From Candidatus Merdisoma merdipullorum (GTDB lineage Bacteria > Bacillota > Clostridia > Lachnospirales > Lachnospiraceae): 58,663 nt of DNA. This document shows, piece by piece, positions 35,641 through 45,866 of this stretch. Each line of letters begins with the position of its first letter. Position 1 is the stretch's first letter. A program made the position numbers and the translations under genes. A model generated the notes under the pieces. That model did no database searches and was not told the origin of the DNA. It saw only the letters and a program-made list of their open reading frames with translations. The stretch lies in assembly GCA_018715645.1 (NCBI GenBank), contig DVLE01000020.1, positions 1 to 58,663 on the forward strand. The letters run 5' to 3'.

Positions 35641-35655
35641 ATCTTTTGAGAAATC

Positions 35656-35738
35656 AGTTGCTCTTTCTGCACCAGTTTTTTGACCTGTCCTCTTATTTCC
35701 CGGAGCAGGGCGTTGTCGGCCTTGATCTGTCGGCTCAG
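35656..35738 (-). pseudogene. relaxase (MobA/MobL-like) fragment
   Basis: The minus strand reads LSRQIKADNALLREIRG then QVKKLVQ, a helical segment like that in the C-terminal half of relaxases from Tn1549-type conjugative elements. An in-frame TAA lies just before it, and it runs into unrelated sequence toward the kdp terminator, so only about 28 residues remain. The match is from recollection and needs a search. Confidence 0.5.
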
Positions 35739-35957
35739 TTAACACAGAGATATGCTTTTTCGGTTTTGTATTGCCATTTTCCCTTTTCATTCAGCAGGCG
35801 CACATCACTTATGCAGTGGCGGTTGTAAATAAAGGGGACCTGGAAGTAAATGGGAAATATCGGGGAACCGGAGAGGGTGATGTGTCTTTGCATAAAATCC
35901 AGGCGTTTTTCTTTAGCGGCTGTTAATGGCTTGTCTGAATTTTTTTTGAGATAATAG
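35739..35957. other. unassigned sequence right of kdp island
   Basis: No gene is assigned. A minus-strand frame is open from about 36045 to 35743 (about 100 codons, no good start) and a plus frame ends at 35926 with NKGDLEVNGKYRGTG. Neither is recognised, and both may be chance. Confidence 0.35.
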
Positions 35958-35986
35958 TTGTGAGATAAGTATTGGCGCGTTATACT
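35958..35986 (+). promoter_or_regulatory. candidate promoter of DUF2156-hisC operon
   Basis: TTGTGA (35958-35963), a 17-base spacer and TATACT (35981-35986). The leader to 36157 is about 165 bases and includes a 13-codon GTG frame (36002-36040) with an AGGAGG-like site before it. Confidence 0.5.
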
Positions 35987-36156
35987 GATACCAGTCAGGA
36001 GGTGAACAAATTCACTAATCAGGGCTACGGCCTTGCATAGAGCCTATGAACGGCTGTATAATAGGTGATATGCGGATGGAGAAAGACGCCGTTCGTATAT
36101 CAGAGATCCTGCGGAAAGGTCCGCGGGAAATGAAATGGCAGAATTAAAGGAGACTT

Positions 36157-37062
36157 ATGGAAATCAAGATGAAGCGCCCGGAGCTAAGCGACCGGGATCT
36201 GATAAACAGCTATTTGAAATATGCAGACACGAGAAGCTGCGAGATGACCTTTGCCAATACGTATCTCTGGTCGCGTCATTATGGGACAGGTTTTGCGATC
36301 GTGGAGGACATGCTGGTGTTCGGAGAAGTGGACGGAGTGTATTCTTATACCTACCCGGTAGGACCAGGTGATCCAAAGGCCTGTCTGGAAACGCTGATGG
36401 CCTGGTGCGAAAGGAATCAGGCGCCGTTTCAGCTTCACAATGTCACAAAAGAAAATTTTGAGGAACTGGAACGCCTGTATCCCGGAAGATTCGACATTCG
36501 TTATGAGAGGGATTATGCCGATTACGTTTATGAAACGGAAAAACTGGCGAAGCTGTCGGGGAAAAAATATCACAGCAAAAAGAATCATGTAAACAAGTTT
36601 ATGAATCTCTACCCGGATTGGAGTTATGAGCCCATCACGAAAGATAATGTGGAGGAATGTTTTCAGATGGCGCTCCGCTGGCGGGAACTGAACGGCTGTG
36701 AGGCGGATGAGGAAAAGCACGCGGAGATCTGCGTGACGCTGAACTTCCTTCGGCTTTTCGACGAGCTTGAGATGCGCGGAGGCGCCCTGCGGGTAAACGG
36801 AGAGATTGTGGCCTTTACGCTGGGAGAGCCTGTGGGGATGCGCCAGGATACGCTGGTGGTCCATATTGAAAAGGCGTTTTCGGAAATTCAGGGAGCCTAC
36901 GCGGTAATCAATCAGCAGTTCGCTCTCCATGAAGGAAAAGGCTTCCAGTATCTGAACCGTGAGGACGATGTGGGAGAGGAAGGACTGCGCCAGGCAAAGT
37001 TGTCGTACAAGCCGGTATTTTTGATCGAAAAAGGAGTTGTAAGAGAGCGCGGTCTTTTGTAA
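36157..37062 (+). CDS. DUF2156 (phosphatidylglycerol lysyltransferase-like) protein
   Basis: 301 residues resembling the C-terminal GNAT-like domain of MprF-type lysyltransferases, without MprF's membrane domain. Notable blocks are SGKKYHSKKNHVNKF (near 128-142), RWRELNGCEAD (near 175-185), and NREDDVGEEGLRQAK (near 270-284). Family members transfer an acyl or aminoacyl group, but for soluble forms the substrate is unknown. ATG 36157 has GGAGA. HisC follows 21 bases later. Confidence 0.8.
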   Translation: MEIKMKRPELSDRDLINSYLKYADTRSCEMTFANTYLWSRHYGTGFAIVEDMLVFGEVDGVYSYTYPVGPGDPKACLETLMAWCERNQAPFQLHNVTKENFEELERLYPGRFDIRYERDYADYVYETEKLAKLSGKKYHSKKNHVNKFMNLYPDWSYEPITKDNVEECFQMALRWRELNGCEADEEKHAEICVTLNFLRLFDELEMRGGALRVNGEIVAFTLGEPVGMRQDTLVVHIEKAFSEIQGAYAVINQQFALHEGKGFQYLNREDDVGEEGLRQAKLSYKPVFLIEKGVVRERGLL

Positions 37063-37083
37063 GATGAGAGGAGTCATGAGTTT

Positions 37084-38151
37084 ATGAAAAAATGGGAGGA
37101 AAATGTCCGCAAGGTGGTTCCCTATACACCGGGAGAGCAGCCGAATCAGCCGGGCATGATTAAGCTGAATACCAATGAAAATCCATATCCGCCCGCGCCG
37201 GGCGTGCAAAGAGCGCTTGAGGAGCTTGAGGCGGAAAGCCTGAGGCTTTATCCTGATCCGGCCGCGTCGGAGCTTGTGGCTGCCCTGGCGGAGTATTATG
37301 GGAAGGAGAAGGAGCGCTTTTTTGTGGGCGTAGGCTCGGATGATGTGATAGCGATGGCTTTTCAGACCTTTTTCCATTCCGAAAAGCCGATTCTCTTTCC
37401 GGACATCAGCTATTCTTTTTACAGCGTATGGGCGGACCTTTTCCAGATCCCTTACCGGCGTCCGGCTCTTGACGGGGACTTCCGGCTGGTAAAGGCGGAT
37501 TACTTTAAAGATAATGGGGGAATCATATTCCCGAATCCCAACGCGCCTACGGGGATATACATGGAGCTTGAGGAGGTGGAGGAGATCCTTTCTCACAATC
37601 CTGATTCCGTCGTGATCGTGGATGAAGCCTATGTGGACTTTGCGGGTCCTTCTGCCATGGAGCTTGTGGACAAATATGAAAATCTCATGGTTGTCCAGAC
37701 TTTTTCCAAATCCCGTTCCATGGCCGGGATACGGATCGGTTTTGCGTACGCGCAGCCGAAGCTGATTCGTTATCTGAACGATGTGAAATACTCTTTCAAT
37801 TCGTATACAATGAATCTGCCTTCTCTGAAGCTGGGGGCCGCTTCCTTAAAGGACAGAGCTTATTTTCAGGAAACTGTGAGTAAAATCGTGTCTACAAGGG
37901 AGCGTGTCAAGAAGGAGCTTTCCAGGCTGGGCTTCACCTTTCCCGACTCTAAGGCCAATTTCATTTTTGCTTCTCATGAAAGCTGTCCGGCAAAGGAACT
38001 GTTTGCGGCGCTTCGAGAGAAGAATATCTACGTGCGCTATTTTGCGGCTCCGCGGATAGAGAATTACCTTCGTATTACGGTAGGGACGGACAGGGAAATG
38101 GATGAATTGCTGAATTTTCTGAGAGCATATTTAAACAGGCGCCCTTGTTAA
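37084..38151 (+). CDS. hisC: histidinol-phosphate aminotransferase-like
   Basis: A PLP-dependent aminotransferase of fold type I, 355 residues. The opening KLNTNENPYPP, the YPDP block and the lysine near 209 in FSKSRSMAGIRIGFA are typical of HisC. No other his gene is in the window, so another acceptor (for example an aromatic or phosphonate-type amino acid) is possible. ATG 37084 is weakly preceded by GAGAGGAG. It is translated after the DUF2156 gene and overlaps the reading frame upstream of the kinase. Confidence 0.85.
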   Translation: MKKWEENVRKVVPYTPGEQPNQPGMIKLNTNENPYPPAPGVQRALEELEAESLRLYPDPAASELVAALAEYYGKEKERFFVGVGSDDVIAMAFQTFFHSEKPILFPDISYSFYSVWADLFQIPYRRPALDGDFRLVKADYFKDNGGIIFPNPNAPTGIYMELEEVEEILSHNPDSVVIVDEAYVDFAGPSAMELVDKYENLMVVQTFSKSRSMAGIRIGFAYAQPKLIRYLNDVKYSFNSYTMNLPSLKLGAASLKDRAYFQETVSKIVSTRERVKKELSRLGFTFPDSKANFIFASHESCPAKELFAALREKNIYVRYFAAPRIENYLRITVGTDREMDELLNFLRAYLNRRPC

Positions 38152-38180
38152 TCGGGGGGCGGCAAAAGGAGAGATGTCAG

Positions 38181-39107
38181 GTGGGACGCCTGGAAAAAAA
38201 GCTTTACTTTATTTATAATCCTCTTGCCGGAAAAGGAAATATCCGGGGGAAAATGTACGGGATCATACAGACGCTGGCGGCCGCGGACTATGAGCTGACG
38301 GTCTATCCCACGCGGGCTGCCAGGGATGCCATCGAGCGCATCCGCGAGCTTCCGGAGGATTATGATCTGGTGGTTTGCAGCGGAGGAGATGGGACGCTGG
38401 ACGAGGTGGTCACGGGAATGATGCAGCGGGAGCACAAGCTTCCCATCGGATATATTCCGGCAGGCTCCTGCAATGATTTCGCCCGTTCTCTGCAGATCCC
38501 GAACAACATGCAGCAGGCGGCGGAGATAGCCGTATGGGGAGAAAACTTTGCGGTAGATATAGGTTCTTTTAACGACAGGAACTTTGTGTATGTGGCGGCG
38601 TTTGGGATTTTCACGGACGTATCCTACTCCACGAAGCAGGAGATGAAGAATGTGCTGGGACATATGGCTTATATACTGGAAGGCATGAAACGGCTTACGA
38701 ATGTCAAGTCCTATTACATGAAAGTGACGAGCGAGGAGATGAGCTTTGAGGGGGATTTTCTGTTCGGAATGGTGACAAATTCCAGGTCTGTAGGGGGCTT
38801 TAAAAGCATAGTCGGAAAAAATGTAGTTTTTGATGACGGCATCTATGAAGTGACTTTCATCCGGAGGCCCAGGAATCCTCTGGAGCTTCAGGAGATTCTG
38901 GCGGCTCTGACGATTTCCCAGATCGATACGAAGTATATGTATTCCTTCCGAAGCTCCCGGATCGAGGTAGAAGCAAAAAAGCCGGTCCCATGGACACTGG
39001 ATGGTGAGTTCGGAGGGAAATACACCAGAACGCTAATCTCCAACAATCCTCAGGCTGTGGAGATCCGGGTGGCTTCAGAGGTGCTGGAAAATCTTCGGCG
39101 GGAGTAA
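38181..39107 (+). CDS. diacylglycerol/lipid kinase family protein (YegS/DgkB-like)
   Basis: 308 residues from GTG 38181 with AGGAGAG seven bases away; the earlier frame from 38145 overlaps hisC. The opening YFIYNPLAGKGN is the ATP-site signature, CSGGDGTLDEVVTG (near 76-89) is the catalytic loop, and IPAGSCNDFARSL follows. These identify the DAGK catalytic domain family, which phosphorylates diacylglycerol or related lipids. Substrate is not evident. Confidence 0.9.
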   Translation: MGRLEKKLYFIYNPLAGKGNIRGKMYGIIQTLAAADYELTVYPTRAARDAIERIRELPEDYDLVVCSGGDGTLDEVVTGMMQREHKLPIGYIPAGSCNDFARSLQIPNNMQQAAEIAVWGENFAVDIGSFNDRNFVYVAAFGIFTDVSYSTKQEMKNVLGHMAYILEGMKRLTNVKSYYMKVTSEEMSFEGDFLFGMVTNSRSVGGFKSIVGKNVVFDDGIYEVTFIRRPRNPLELQEILAALTISQIDTKYMYSFRSSRIEVEAKKPVPWTLDGEFGGKYTRTLISNNPQAVEIRVASEVLENLRRE

Positions 39108-39118
39108 AAGATTAAAAC

Positions 39119-39147
39119 TTGCATCTTGAAAGAATTTAAGATAATGT
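39119..39147 (+). promoter_or_regulatory. candidate promoter of first glutamine synthetase
   Basis: TTGCAT (39119-39124), a 17-base spacer and TAATGT (39142-39147). The start is about 25 bases before the gene. Confidence 0.5.
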
Positions 39148-39177
39148 AGTAAGAAAAAAGATATGGGAGAGAATGAA

Positions 39178-41301
39178 ATGCCGGAAATGACCATGATTTC
39201 AGAAATATTCGGAGAAAACGTATTCAATGATTCAGTAATGGAGCAGCGGCTTCCGAAAAAGATCTACAGGGAGCTGAAGCAGACGATCCGCGAGGGCAAG
39301 GAACTGGATTTAGCCGTGGCGGACGTGGTGGCTCATGAGATGAAAGAATGGGCTCTGGAACAGGGAGCGACACATTATACGCACTGGTTCCAGCCGCTGA
39401 CGGGGGCGACAGCGGAGAAGCACGACGCCTTTCTTTCTGCGCCGAAGCCGAACGGCAAGGTGCTGATGGAGTTTTCCGGAAAAGAGCTGGTAAAGGGCGA
39501 GCCGGACGCATCCTCCTTTCCGTCCGGAGGCTTACGGGCTACCTTTGAGGCCAGAGGATACACGGCCTGGGATTGTACTTCGCCCGCCTTTGTGAAAAAG
39601 AGCGAGGATGGATCGAGAGCCATTCTTTACATACCGACGGCCTTCTGTTCCTATAAGGGAGAAGCCCTGGACCAGAAGACGCCGCTTCTTCGTTCCATGC
39701 AGGCTGTAAATAAACAGGCGCTGCGTCTGCTGCGTCTGTTTGGTAATACGACCTCTCACAAGGTGACGCCCTCCGTGGGAGCGGAGCAGGAGTATTTCCT
39801 TGTGGACAGGGAGAAGTATCTGAAGCGCAAGGATCTGATCTTTACAGGAAGAACGCTGTTCGGAGCGATGCCGCCGAAAGGGCAGGAGCTGGATGATCAT
39901 TATTTTGGCGTAATCCGTGAGAGAATTGCCGATTTCATGGACGATGTAAACAGGGAACTCTGGAAGCTGGGTGTGTCAGCCAAGACACAGCACAATGAAG
40001 TGGCTCCCGGACAGCACGAGCTGGCTCCCATTTACGCAGAGTGCAATGTGGCGGTAGACCACAACCAGCTCATTATGGAGACTCTGAAAAAGGTGGCTTA
40101 TCAGCATGGCCTTCAGTGTCTTCTTCATGAGAAGCCCTTTGCGGGAGTGAACGGTTCCGGAAAGCATAATAACTGGTCCCTGACGACGGACGATGGGATC
40201 AATCTTCTCGATCCGGGCAAGACGCCTCATGAAAACGTACAGTTTCTCCTGGTGCTGACCTGCGTTCTGAAGGCTGTGGATACCCATGCGGCGTTGCTGC
40301 GGGAATCTGCCGCTGATGTGGGAAATGATCACCGTCTGGGCGCAAACGAGGCTCCGCCTGCGATTATCTCCGTCTATCTGGGAGAGCAGCTTGAGGATGT
40401 GCTGGCTCAGCTTATCAGCACAGGAGAGGCGACTCACAGTCTGAAGGGCGGGCATCTTCATACCGGAGTGCGTACCCTCCCGGATTTTGCCAAGGATGCG
40501 ACCGACAGAAACCGTACTTCGCCTTTCGCGTTTACCGGAAATAAATTTGAGTTTCGTATGGTAGGTTCCAGAGATTCCGTAGCGGAGCCGAACGTAGTGC
40601 TGAATACGATTGTGGCCGAAGCCTTTTCCGATGCCTGCGACGTGCTGGAAAAGGCCGAGGATTTTGATATGGCGGTTCATGATCTGATTAAGAAATACGC
40701 TTCCGAACATCAGCGTATCGTATTCAACGGGAACGGATATTCCGAGGAGTGGGTGGAGGAGGCCGGCCGCAGAGGTCTGCCGAATATCAAAACCATGGTG
40801 GAAGCCATCCCTGTGCTGACGGAAGAAAAAACTGTAGAGTTGTTTGAAAAGTTCGGCGTCTTTACCCGTGCGGAGCTGGAGTCCCGTGCGGAGATTCAGT
40901 ACGAGACTTATTCCAAGGCAATCAACATTGAGGCCCGCTCCATGATTGATATTGCCAGCAAGCACATCATTCCCGCCGTGCTGCAGTATACGACGGCTCT
41001 GGCTACTTCTGTCAATCAGATACGGGAAGCCTGCGCCGAGGCGAATATCAGCGTACAGATAGAGCTTTTGAAAGATTGCTCTTCTCTGCTGGCCGCGACC
41101 AAGGCGGCCCTGAAGGAGCTGACCGAGGTTACGGACATCGCGGTGACAAAGGCGGAAGGCCGGGAAAGAGCCGTATATATTCAGGAAACTGTCGTGCCGG
41201 CTATGGAGGCGCTGCGCCGTCCGGTGGATAAGCTGGAGATGCTGGTGGCAAAGGAAATGTGGCCGATGCCTTCCTACGGTGATTTGCTGTTCGAGGTGTA
41301 A
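39178..41301 (+). CDS. glnN: glutamine synthetase type III, copy 1
   Basis: ATP-dependent glutamate-ammonia ligase of the large GSIII class, 707 residues, normal for the class. Signatures are EQEYFLVD (metal ligands near 200), [25 protein letters not shown] (near 325), and [19 protein letters not shown] 39178 is preferred over 39163 because GGGAGAG lies before it. A second, very similar gene follows in tandem with its own promoter and terminator. All class signatures are intact. Confidence 0.93.
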   Translation: MPEMTMISEIFGENVFNDSVMEQRLPKKIYRELKQTIREGKELDLAVADVVAHEMKEWALEQGATHYTHWFQPLTGATAEKHDAFLSAPKPNGKVLMEFSGKELVKGEPDASSFPSGGLRATFEARGYTAWDCTSPAFVKKSEDGSRAILYIPTAFCSYKGEALDQKTPLLRSMQAVNKQALRLLRLFGNTTSHKVTPSVGAEQEYFLVDREKYLKRKDLIFTGRTLFGAMPPKGQELDDHYFGVIRERIADFMDDVNRELWKLGVSAKTQHNEVAPGQHELAPIYAECNVAVDHNQLIMETLKKVAYQHGLQCLLHEKPFAGVNGSGKHNNWSLTTDDGINLLDPGKTPHENVQFLLVLTCVLKAVDTHAALLRESAADVGNDHRLGANEAPPAIISVYLGEQLEDVLAQLISTGEATHSLKGGHLHTGVRTLPDFAKDATDRNRTSPFAFTGNKFEFRMVGSRDSVAEPNVVLNTIVAEAFSDACDVLEKAEDFDMAVHDLIKKYASEHQRIVFNGNGYSEEWVEEAGRRGLPNIKTMVEAIPVLTEEKTVELFEKFGVFTRAELESRAEIQYETYSKAINIEARSMIDIASKHIIPAVLQYTTALATSVNQIREACAEANISVQIELLKDCSSLLAATKAALKELTEVTDIAVTKAEGRERAVYIQETVVPAMEALRRPVDKLEMLVAKEMWPMPSYGDLLFEV

Positions 41302-41397
41302 GTCTGCAAACTTCGTGCAAATTTCCTGAAAAAGACTGCGGAACAGGGGAAAAAATGTTGAGATTGTGAAAAATTGCGAGATTTCCATTTTCCGCTT

Positions 41398-41426
41398 GCT
41401 TTTTAAAAAAATTTCGTGTATGTTAT
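41398..41426 (+). promoter_or_regulatory. candidate promoter ahead of second glutamine synthetase
   Basis: TTGCTT (41398-41403), a 17-base spacer and TATGTT (41421-41426), about 20-25 bases before the terminator hairpin. Confidence 0.5.
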
Positions 41427-41453
41427 AAAAAGATATTACATACAAAGTGAACA

Positions 41454-41489
41454 AGGGCGTTCCAGAGAATACTGGAACGCCCTCTTTTT
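41454..41489 (+). terminator. intrinsic terminator between glutamine synthetase genes
   Basis: AGGGCGTTCCA pairs exactly with TGGAACGCCCT around an 8-base loop, then CTTTTTG. It lies between the candidate promoter at 41398 and the second gene. Confidence 0.9.
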
Positions 41490-41562
41490 GTGTTTCGGAA
41501 CAGACAGAAGCCGGCTTTAAAAGAGACACAGACTGTCGTGTGGTATCAGAAAGGTGGAGAAT

Positions 41563-43677
41563 ATGATGAGCGAGTTTACGAATGTATCTGAAATTTTTGG
41601 TTCCAATGTGTTTAACGATGCCGTGATGCAGGAGCGTCTGCCTAAGAAAGTATATAAAGAACTTAAGAAGACGATTCAGGAGGGCAAGGAGCTGGATCTG
41701 GCTACGGCTGATGTGATTGCTCATGAGATGAAAGAGTGGGCCATTGAGAAGGGAGCCACCCATTACACTCATTGGTTTCAGCCCATGACCGGCGTGACCG
41801 CTGAGAAACATGATTCCTTCATCAGCGCTCCGGATGAGAGCGGAAAAGTACTGATGAGCTTTTCCGGAAAAGAGCTGATCAAAGGCGAGCCGGACGCATC
41901 CTCCTTCCCTTCGGGCGGCCTGCGAGCCACCTTTGAGGCCAGAGGCTATACAGCATGGGACTGCACTTCTCCGGCGTTCGTAAGGCAGGATGCGGCAGGA
42001 GCTACTCTTTGCATTCCTACGGCCTTCTGTTCCTATACGGGAGAAGCTCTGGATCAGAAGACGCCGCTTTTGCGTTCCATGGAGGCGATCAACACGGAGG
42101 CACTTCGTCTGCTGCGTTTGTTCGGAAACACAACGTCCAGGAAGGTTACGCCGTCGGTGGGACCGGAGCAGGAGTATTTCCTGGTAGACAAAGCCAAGTA
42201 TCTTCAAAGAAAGGATTTGATTTACACAGGCCGTACTCTGTTCGGAGCGATGCCGCCGAAAGGTCAGGAGCTTGAGGATCACTATTTCGGAACCATCCGT
42301 CAGCGTATCGCTGCCTTTATGAAAGAAGTGAATGAAGAGCTCTGGAAGCTGGGCGTGACTGCGAAGACCCAGCACAACGAGGTAGCGCCGGCACAGCATG
42401 AGCTGGCTACCATTTATACGGAAGCGAACGTGGCCGTCGATCACAACCAGATCGTGATGAAGACGCTGAAAATGGTAGCCTGCCGTCATGGTCTGCAGTG
42501 CCTGCTCCATGAGAAGCCTTTCGCGGGAGTAAACGGTTCCGGCAAACATAACAACTGGTCCATTACCACAGACGATGGCATCAATCTTCTCGATCCGGGT
42601 ACAACGCCCCATGAGAACATCCAGTTCCTTTTGGTTCTGGCCTGCATCCTGAAGGCCGTGGATACCCATGCGGATCTGCTGCGTGAGTCTGCTGCGGATG
42701 TGGGAAACGATCACCGTCTTGGAGCAAACGAAGCGCCGCCCGCGATTATCTCCGTATTCCTTGGCGAGCAGCTTGAGGATGTGGTGGAGCAGCTGATCAG
42801 CACAGGCGCCGCGACTCATTCCAAAGAGGGAGGAAAGCTTCAGACAGGCGTAAAGACGCTCCCGGATCTGACGAAGGACGCTACGGACAGGAACCGTACT
42901 TCACCCTTCGCCTTCACAGGAAACAAGTTTGAGTTCCGCATGGTCGGCTCCAAGGATTCCATTGCGGCTCCGAACACGGTGCTGAATACCATTGTGGCTG
43001 AGGCGTTTTCTGAGGCCTGCGATGTGCTGGAAAAGGCCGAGGACTTCGATACGGCGGTTCATGATCTGATTAAGAGCTATCTGACAGAGCATCAGAGAAT
43101 CATCTTCAACGGAAACGGATATTCCGACGAGTGGGTGGAAGAGGCAGAGCGCAGAGGACTTCCGAATATCAAGTCCATGGTGGACGCGATTCCGGCTCTC
43201 ACGGCCGACAAAGCTGTGGCCCTGTTTGAGAAGTTCCATGTATTTACGAAGGCGGAGCTGGAGTCCCGCGCGGAGATTCAGTATGAGACCTATGCGAAGG
43301 CGATTAATATCGAGGCAAAAGCCATGATTGACATTGCAAGCAAGCAGATTGTACCGGCTGTCGTGAAATACACGAAGCTTCTGGCTGATACGGTAAATTC
43401 TCTGATGGCGGCCGGAGCTGTGGCGAATGTACAGATTGAGCTTTTGAATGAGACCTCTGCCCTGCTTTCTGAGACAAAGGCGGCTCTTGCGAAGCTTGAG
43501 GAGCTTGACGGAAAATCAGAGGAGATTCCGGAAGGAGCAGAATTGGCTCATTACTTCCATGATGAGGTCTTCCCGGCTATGGAAGCGCTCCGCGCTCCGG
43601 TTGATAAGCTTGAGATGATCGTGGATAAGGAAATGTGGCCTATGCCCTCCTACGGAGATCTGATGTTTGAAGTATAA
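41563..43677 (+). CDS. glnN: glutamine synthetase type III, copy 2
   Basis: 704 residues, closely similar to the gene at 39178 along its whole length (for example identical [17 protein letters not shown] and NRTSPFAF blocks) but clearly diverged, for instance near the C-terminal region ([18 protein letters not shown], absent in copy 1). ATG 41563 follows AAAGGTGG; a GTG at 41554 is also in frame. It has its own promoter and terminator arrangement, so the two copies can be expressed separately. Confidence 0.93.
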   Translation: MMSEFTNVSEIFGSNVFNDAVMQERLPKKVYKELKKTIQEGKELDLATADVIAHEMKEWAIEKGATHYTHWFQPMTGVTAEKHDSFISAPDESGKVLMSFSGKELIKGEPDASSFPSGGLRATFEARGYTAWDCTSPAFVRQDAAGATLCIPTAFCSYTGEALDQKTPLLRSMEAINTEALRLLRLFGNTTSRKVTPSVGPEQEYFLVDKAKYLQRKDLIYTGRTLFGAMPPKGQELEDHYFGTIRQRIAAFMKEVNEELWKLGVTAKTQHNEVAPAQHELATIYTEANVAVDHNQIVMKTLKMVACRHGLQCLLHEKPFAGVNGSGKHNNWSITTDDGINLLDPGTTPHENIQFLLVLACILKAVDTHADLLRESAADVGNDHRLGANEAPPAIISVFLGEQLEDVVEQLISTGAATHSKEGGKLQTGVKTLPDLTKDATDRNRTSPFAFTGNKFEFRMVGSKDSIAAPNTVLNTIVAEAFSEACDVLEKAEDFDTAVHDLIKSYLTEHQRIIFNGNGYSDEWVEEAERRGLPNIKSMVDAIPALTADKAVALFEKFHVFTKAELESRAEIQYETYAKAINIEAKAMIDIASKQIVPAVVKYTKLLADTVNSLMAAGAVANVQIELLNETSALLSETKAALAKLEELDGKSEEIPEGAELAHYFHDEVFPAMEALRAPVDKLEMIVDKEMWPMPSYGDLMFEV

Positions 43678-43741
43678 AGAGCAGAAGCAAGAGTAGAATC
43701 TGATATTCGGTATAAAACATAGAGAGCCAGGTGTTCTTCTG

Positions 43742-43793
43742 AAAAAAGGCGCCCCAGGAAAGAGACTGTTTACTCTTCCCTGGGGCGCTCTTT
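43742..43793. terminator. bidirectional terminator between copy 2 and typA
   Basis: GCGCCCCAGG pairs with CCTGGGGCGC and an inner AAGAG-CTCTT stem extends it. A-run on one side and T-rich sequence on the other fit termination of both convergent genes. Confidence 0.85.
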
Positions 43794-45619
43794 CATGATT
43801 TTTTCATTGCCGCCCGTTTCCTTAAAGTCGGATCCAGGATCTTCTTGCGGATTCTGAGGTTTTTGGGAGTGACCTCCAAAAGCTCGTCCGTGTCGATAAA
43901 TTCCAGGCATTGTTCCAGGCTTAGGATTCGCGGAGGCGTCAGCTTGAGAGCCTCGTCCGCGCTGGAAGAACGGGTATTGGTCAGCTTCTTGGTCTTGCAG
44001 ACGTTCAGTTCGATGTCCTCGGCTTTGCCGTTCTGACCGATGACCATGCCTGCGTAGACCTTTTCTCCCGGTCCGATAAAGAGGGCGCCGCGTTCCTGGG
44101 CGTTGAAAAGGCCGTAGGTGATGGCCTCTCCTGCCTCGAAAGCGATGAGAGAGCCCTGCTTGCGGTACTGGATGTCTCCCTTGTAGGGAGCGTAGCCTTC
44201 AAAGCTTGTATTCAGAACGCCGGTTCCCTTGGTATCGGTCAGAAATTCTCCGCGGTATCCGATCAGTCCTCTGGAGGGAATCAGAAATTCCAGGCGGGTG
44301 GAGCCGCTTCCGTTGCTGTGCATATTGATAAGCTCTCCCTTACGCTCGCCCAGCTTCTGGATGACATTTCCCGCATAGTCGTCGTCCACGTCGATATAAG
44401 CTCTTTCCATGGGCTCCAGCTTCTTACCGTTTTCGTCTGTGCGGTAAATGACCTCGGCTTTGCTGACTGCGAATTCATAGCCTTCCCGGCGCATACTCTC
44501 GATCAGGACGGACAGATGCAGCTCGCCGCGGCCGGAGACCTTGAAGCATTCCGTAGAATCCGTTTCCTCTACCCGGAGGCTGACGTCTGTGTTCAGCTCC
44601 CGGAAAAGGCGGTCGCGCAGATGACGGGAAGTCACGTATTTGCCTTCCTGTCCGGCAAGCGGACTGTCGTTAACCATAAACTGCATGGAGATGGTCGGTT
44701 CGGAGATTTTCTGGAAGGGGATTGCCTTCGGGTTTTCCGGAGAGCAGAGGGTATCCCCGATATGAATATCCGCAATGCCGGAGATCGCGACGATGGAGCC
44801 GATGGTAGCTTCGGCTACGTCTACTTTTTTCAACCCGTCAAACTCATAAAGCTTGCTGATTTTTACTTTTTTCAATTTGTCGGGGTCGTGGTGGTTTACG
44901 ATCACCATTTCCTGATTGACATGAATGGTCCCGTTGTCCACCTTTCCGACGCCGATGCGGCCTACGTATTCATTGTAGTCTATGGTACTGATCAAAACCT
45001 GGGTTCCAGCCTCCGGATCTCCTTCGGGAGCAGGAATATAGTCGATAATCGTCTCAAACAGAGGAGCCATATCCTTTGGCGTGTCTGCAAGACTGCGTAC
45101 AGCGTACCCCTCTTTTGCAGAGGCGAACAGGAACGGGCAGTCGAGCTGCTCGTCGGAGGCTTCCAGATCCATCAGAAGCTCCAGCACTTCGTCCACCACC
45201 TCCATAGGCCGTGCCTCCGGCCGGTCAATCTTATTGATGCAGACGATAACCGGAAGATCAAGTTCCAGAGCCTTGCGCAGCACAAATTTGGTCTGGGGCA
45301 TAGAACCCTCAAAGGCGTCTACCACAAGGATTACGCCGTTTACCATTTTCAGGACACGCTCCACTTCGCCGCCGAAATCGGCATGTCCCGGTGTGTCTAC
45401 AATATTAATCTTTACACCGTGATAGGTGACAGCCGTATTTTTGGAAAGAATCGTAATACCGCGTTCACGTTCAATGTCGCCGGAATCCATGACCCGCTCC
45501 GCGACCTCCTGATTGGCGCGAAAGACGCCGCTCTGCTTTAGAAGCTCATCTACCAGAGTTGTCTTGCCATGGTCTACATGGGCAATAATTGCAATATTTC
45601 TTACATCTTCTCTTTTCAT
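43793..45619 (-). CDS. typA: translational GTPase TypA/BipA
   Basis: A ribosome-binding GTPase of the elongation-factor family involved in stress and ribosome assembly. From ATG 45619 (GAGGAAATTATT upstream) it has 608 residues, beginning MKREDVRNIAIIAHVDHGKT with the G1 motif HVDHGKTT; the longer upstream frame is not needed. DTPGHADFGGEV is G3 and NKIDRPEA is G4. The elongation-factor domain II and a C-terminal TypA-specific region (DFLIPSRGLIGYRGEFLT in part) follow. Convergent with the second glutamine synthetase. Confidence 0.96.
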   Translation of the reverse strand: MKREDVRNIAIIAHVDHGKTTLVDELLKQSGVFRANQEVAERVMDSGDIERERGITILSKNTAVTYHGVKINIVDTPGHADFGGEVERVLKMVNGVILVVDAFEGSMPQTKFVLRKALELDLPVIVCINKIDRPEARPMEVVDEVLELLMDLEASDEQLDCPFLFASAKEGYAVRSLADTPKDMAPLFETIIDYIPAPEGDPEAGTQVLISTIDYNEYVGRIGVGKVDNGTIHVNQEMVIVNHHDPDKLKKVKISKLYEFDGLKKVDVAEATIGSIVAISGIADIHIGDTLCSPENPKAIPFQKISEPTISMQFMVNDSPLAGQEGKYVTSRHLRDRLFRELNTDVSLRVEETDSTECFKVSGRGELHLSVLIESMRREGYEFAVSKAEVIYRTDENGKKLEPMERAYIDVDDDYAGNVIQKLGERKGELINMHSNGSGSTRLEFLIPSRGLIGYRGEFLTDTKGTGVLNTSFEGYAPYKGDIQYRKQGSLIAFEAGEAITYGLFNAQERGALFIGPGEKVYAGMVIGQNGKAEDIELNVCKTKKLTNTRSSSADEALKLTPPRILSLEQCLEFIDTDELLEVTPKNLRIRKKILDPTLRKRAAMKKS

Positions 45620-45656
45620 AATAATTTCCTCAATCATTGATTTCATCAATTTATAC

Positions 45657-45684
45657 ATTTTATCATATTCCGCAGTAAATACAA
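45657..45684 (-). promoter_or_regulatory. candidate promoter of typA
   Basis: On the minus strand TTGTAT (45684-45679), 16 bases and TAAAAT (45662-45657). Confidence 0.45.
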
Positions 45685-45866
45685 GCAAAATAAAATTTTT
45701 TATGGAAATTGGTTCTAAAAATGGAAAACGGGACATATATATCTAAATGAAGTTCCGTCGTAAAGGGGATAATGCGCCTTAGATGCCGGAATGAAGCAAA
45801 ATACAAAGGTCCTGGCCGGCAAAGCGGAAGCTTGCGGTCAAAGGAGAAGAAGGGAGAACAAAAGTT

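Noticed and set aside
35601-35828. 75-codon plus-strand frame
   Set aside because: It covers the kdp terminator and the relaxase-like fragment in the wrong frame and has no ribosome site.
39976-42819. 947-codon minus-strand open frame across both glutamine synthetase genes
   Set aside because: It is antisense to two well-supported GSIII genes and gives no recognisable domains; it reflects codon bias.
44318-45541. 407-codon plus-strand frame
   Set aside because: It lies antisense to typA, which has all GTPase motifs, and has no recognisable domains.
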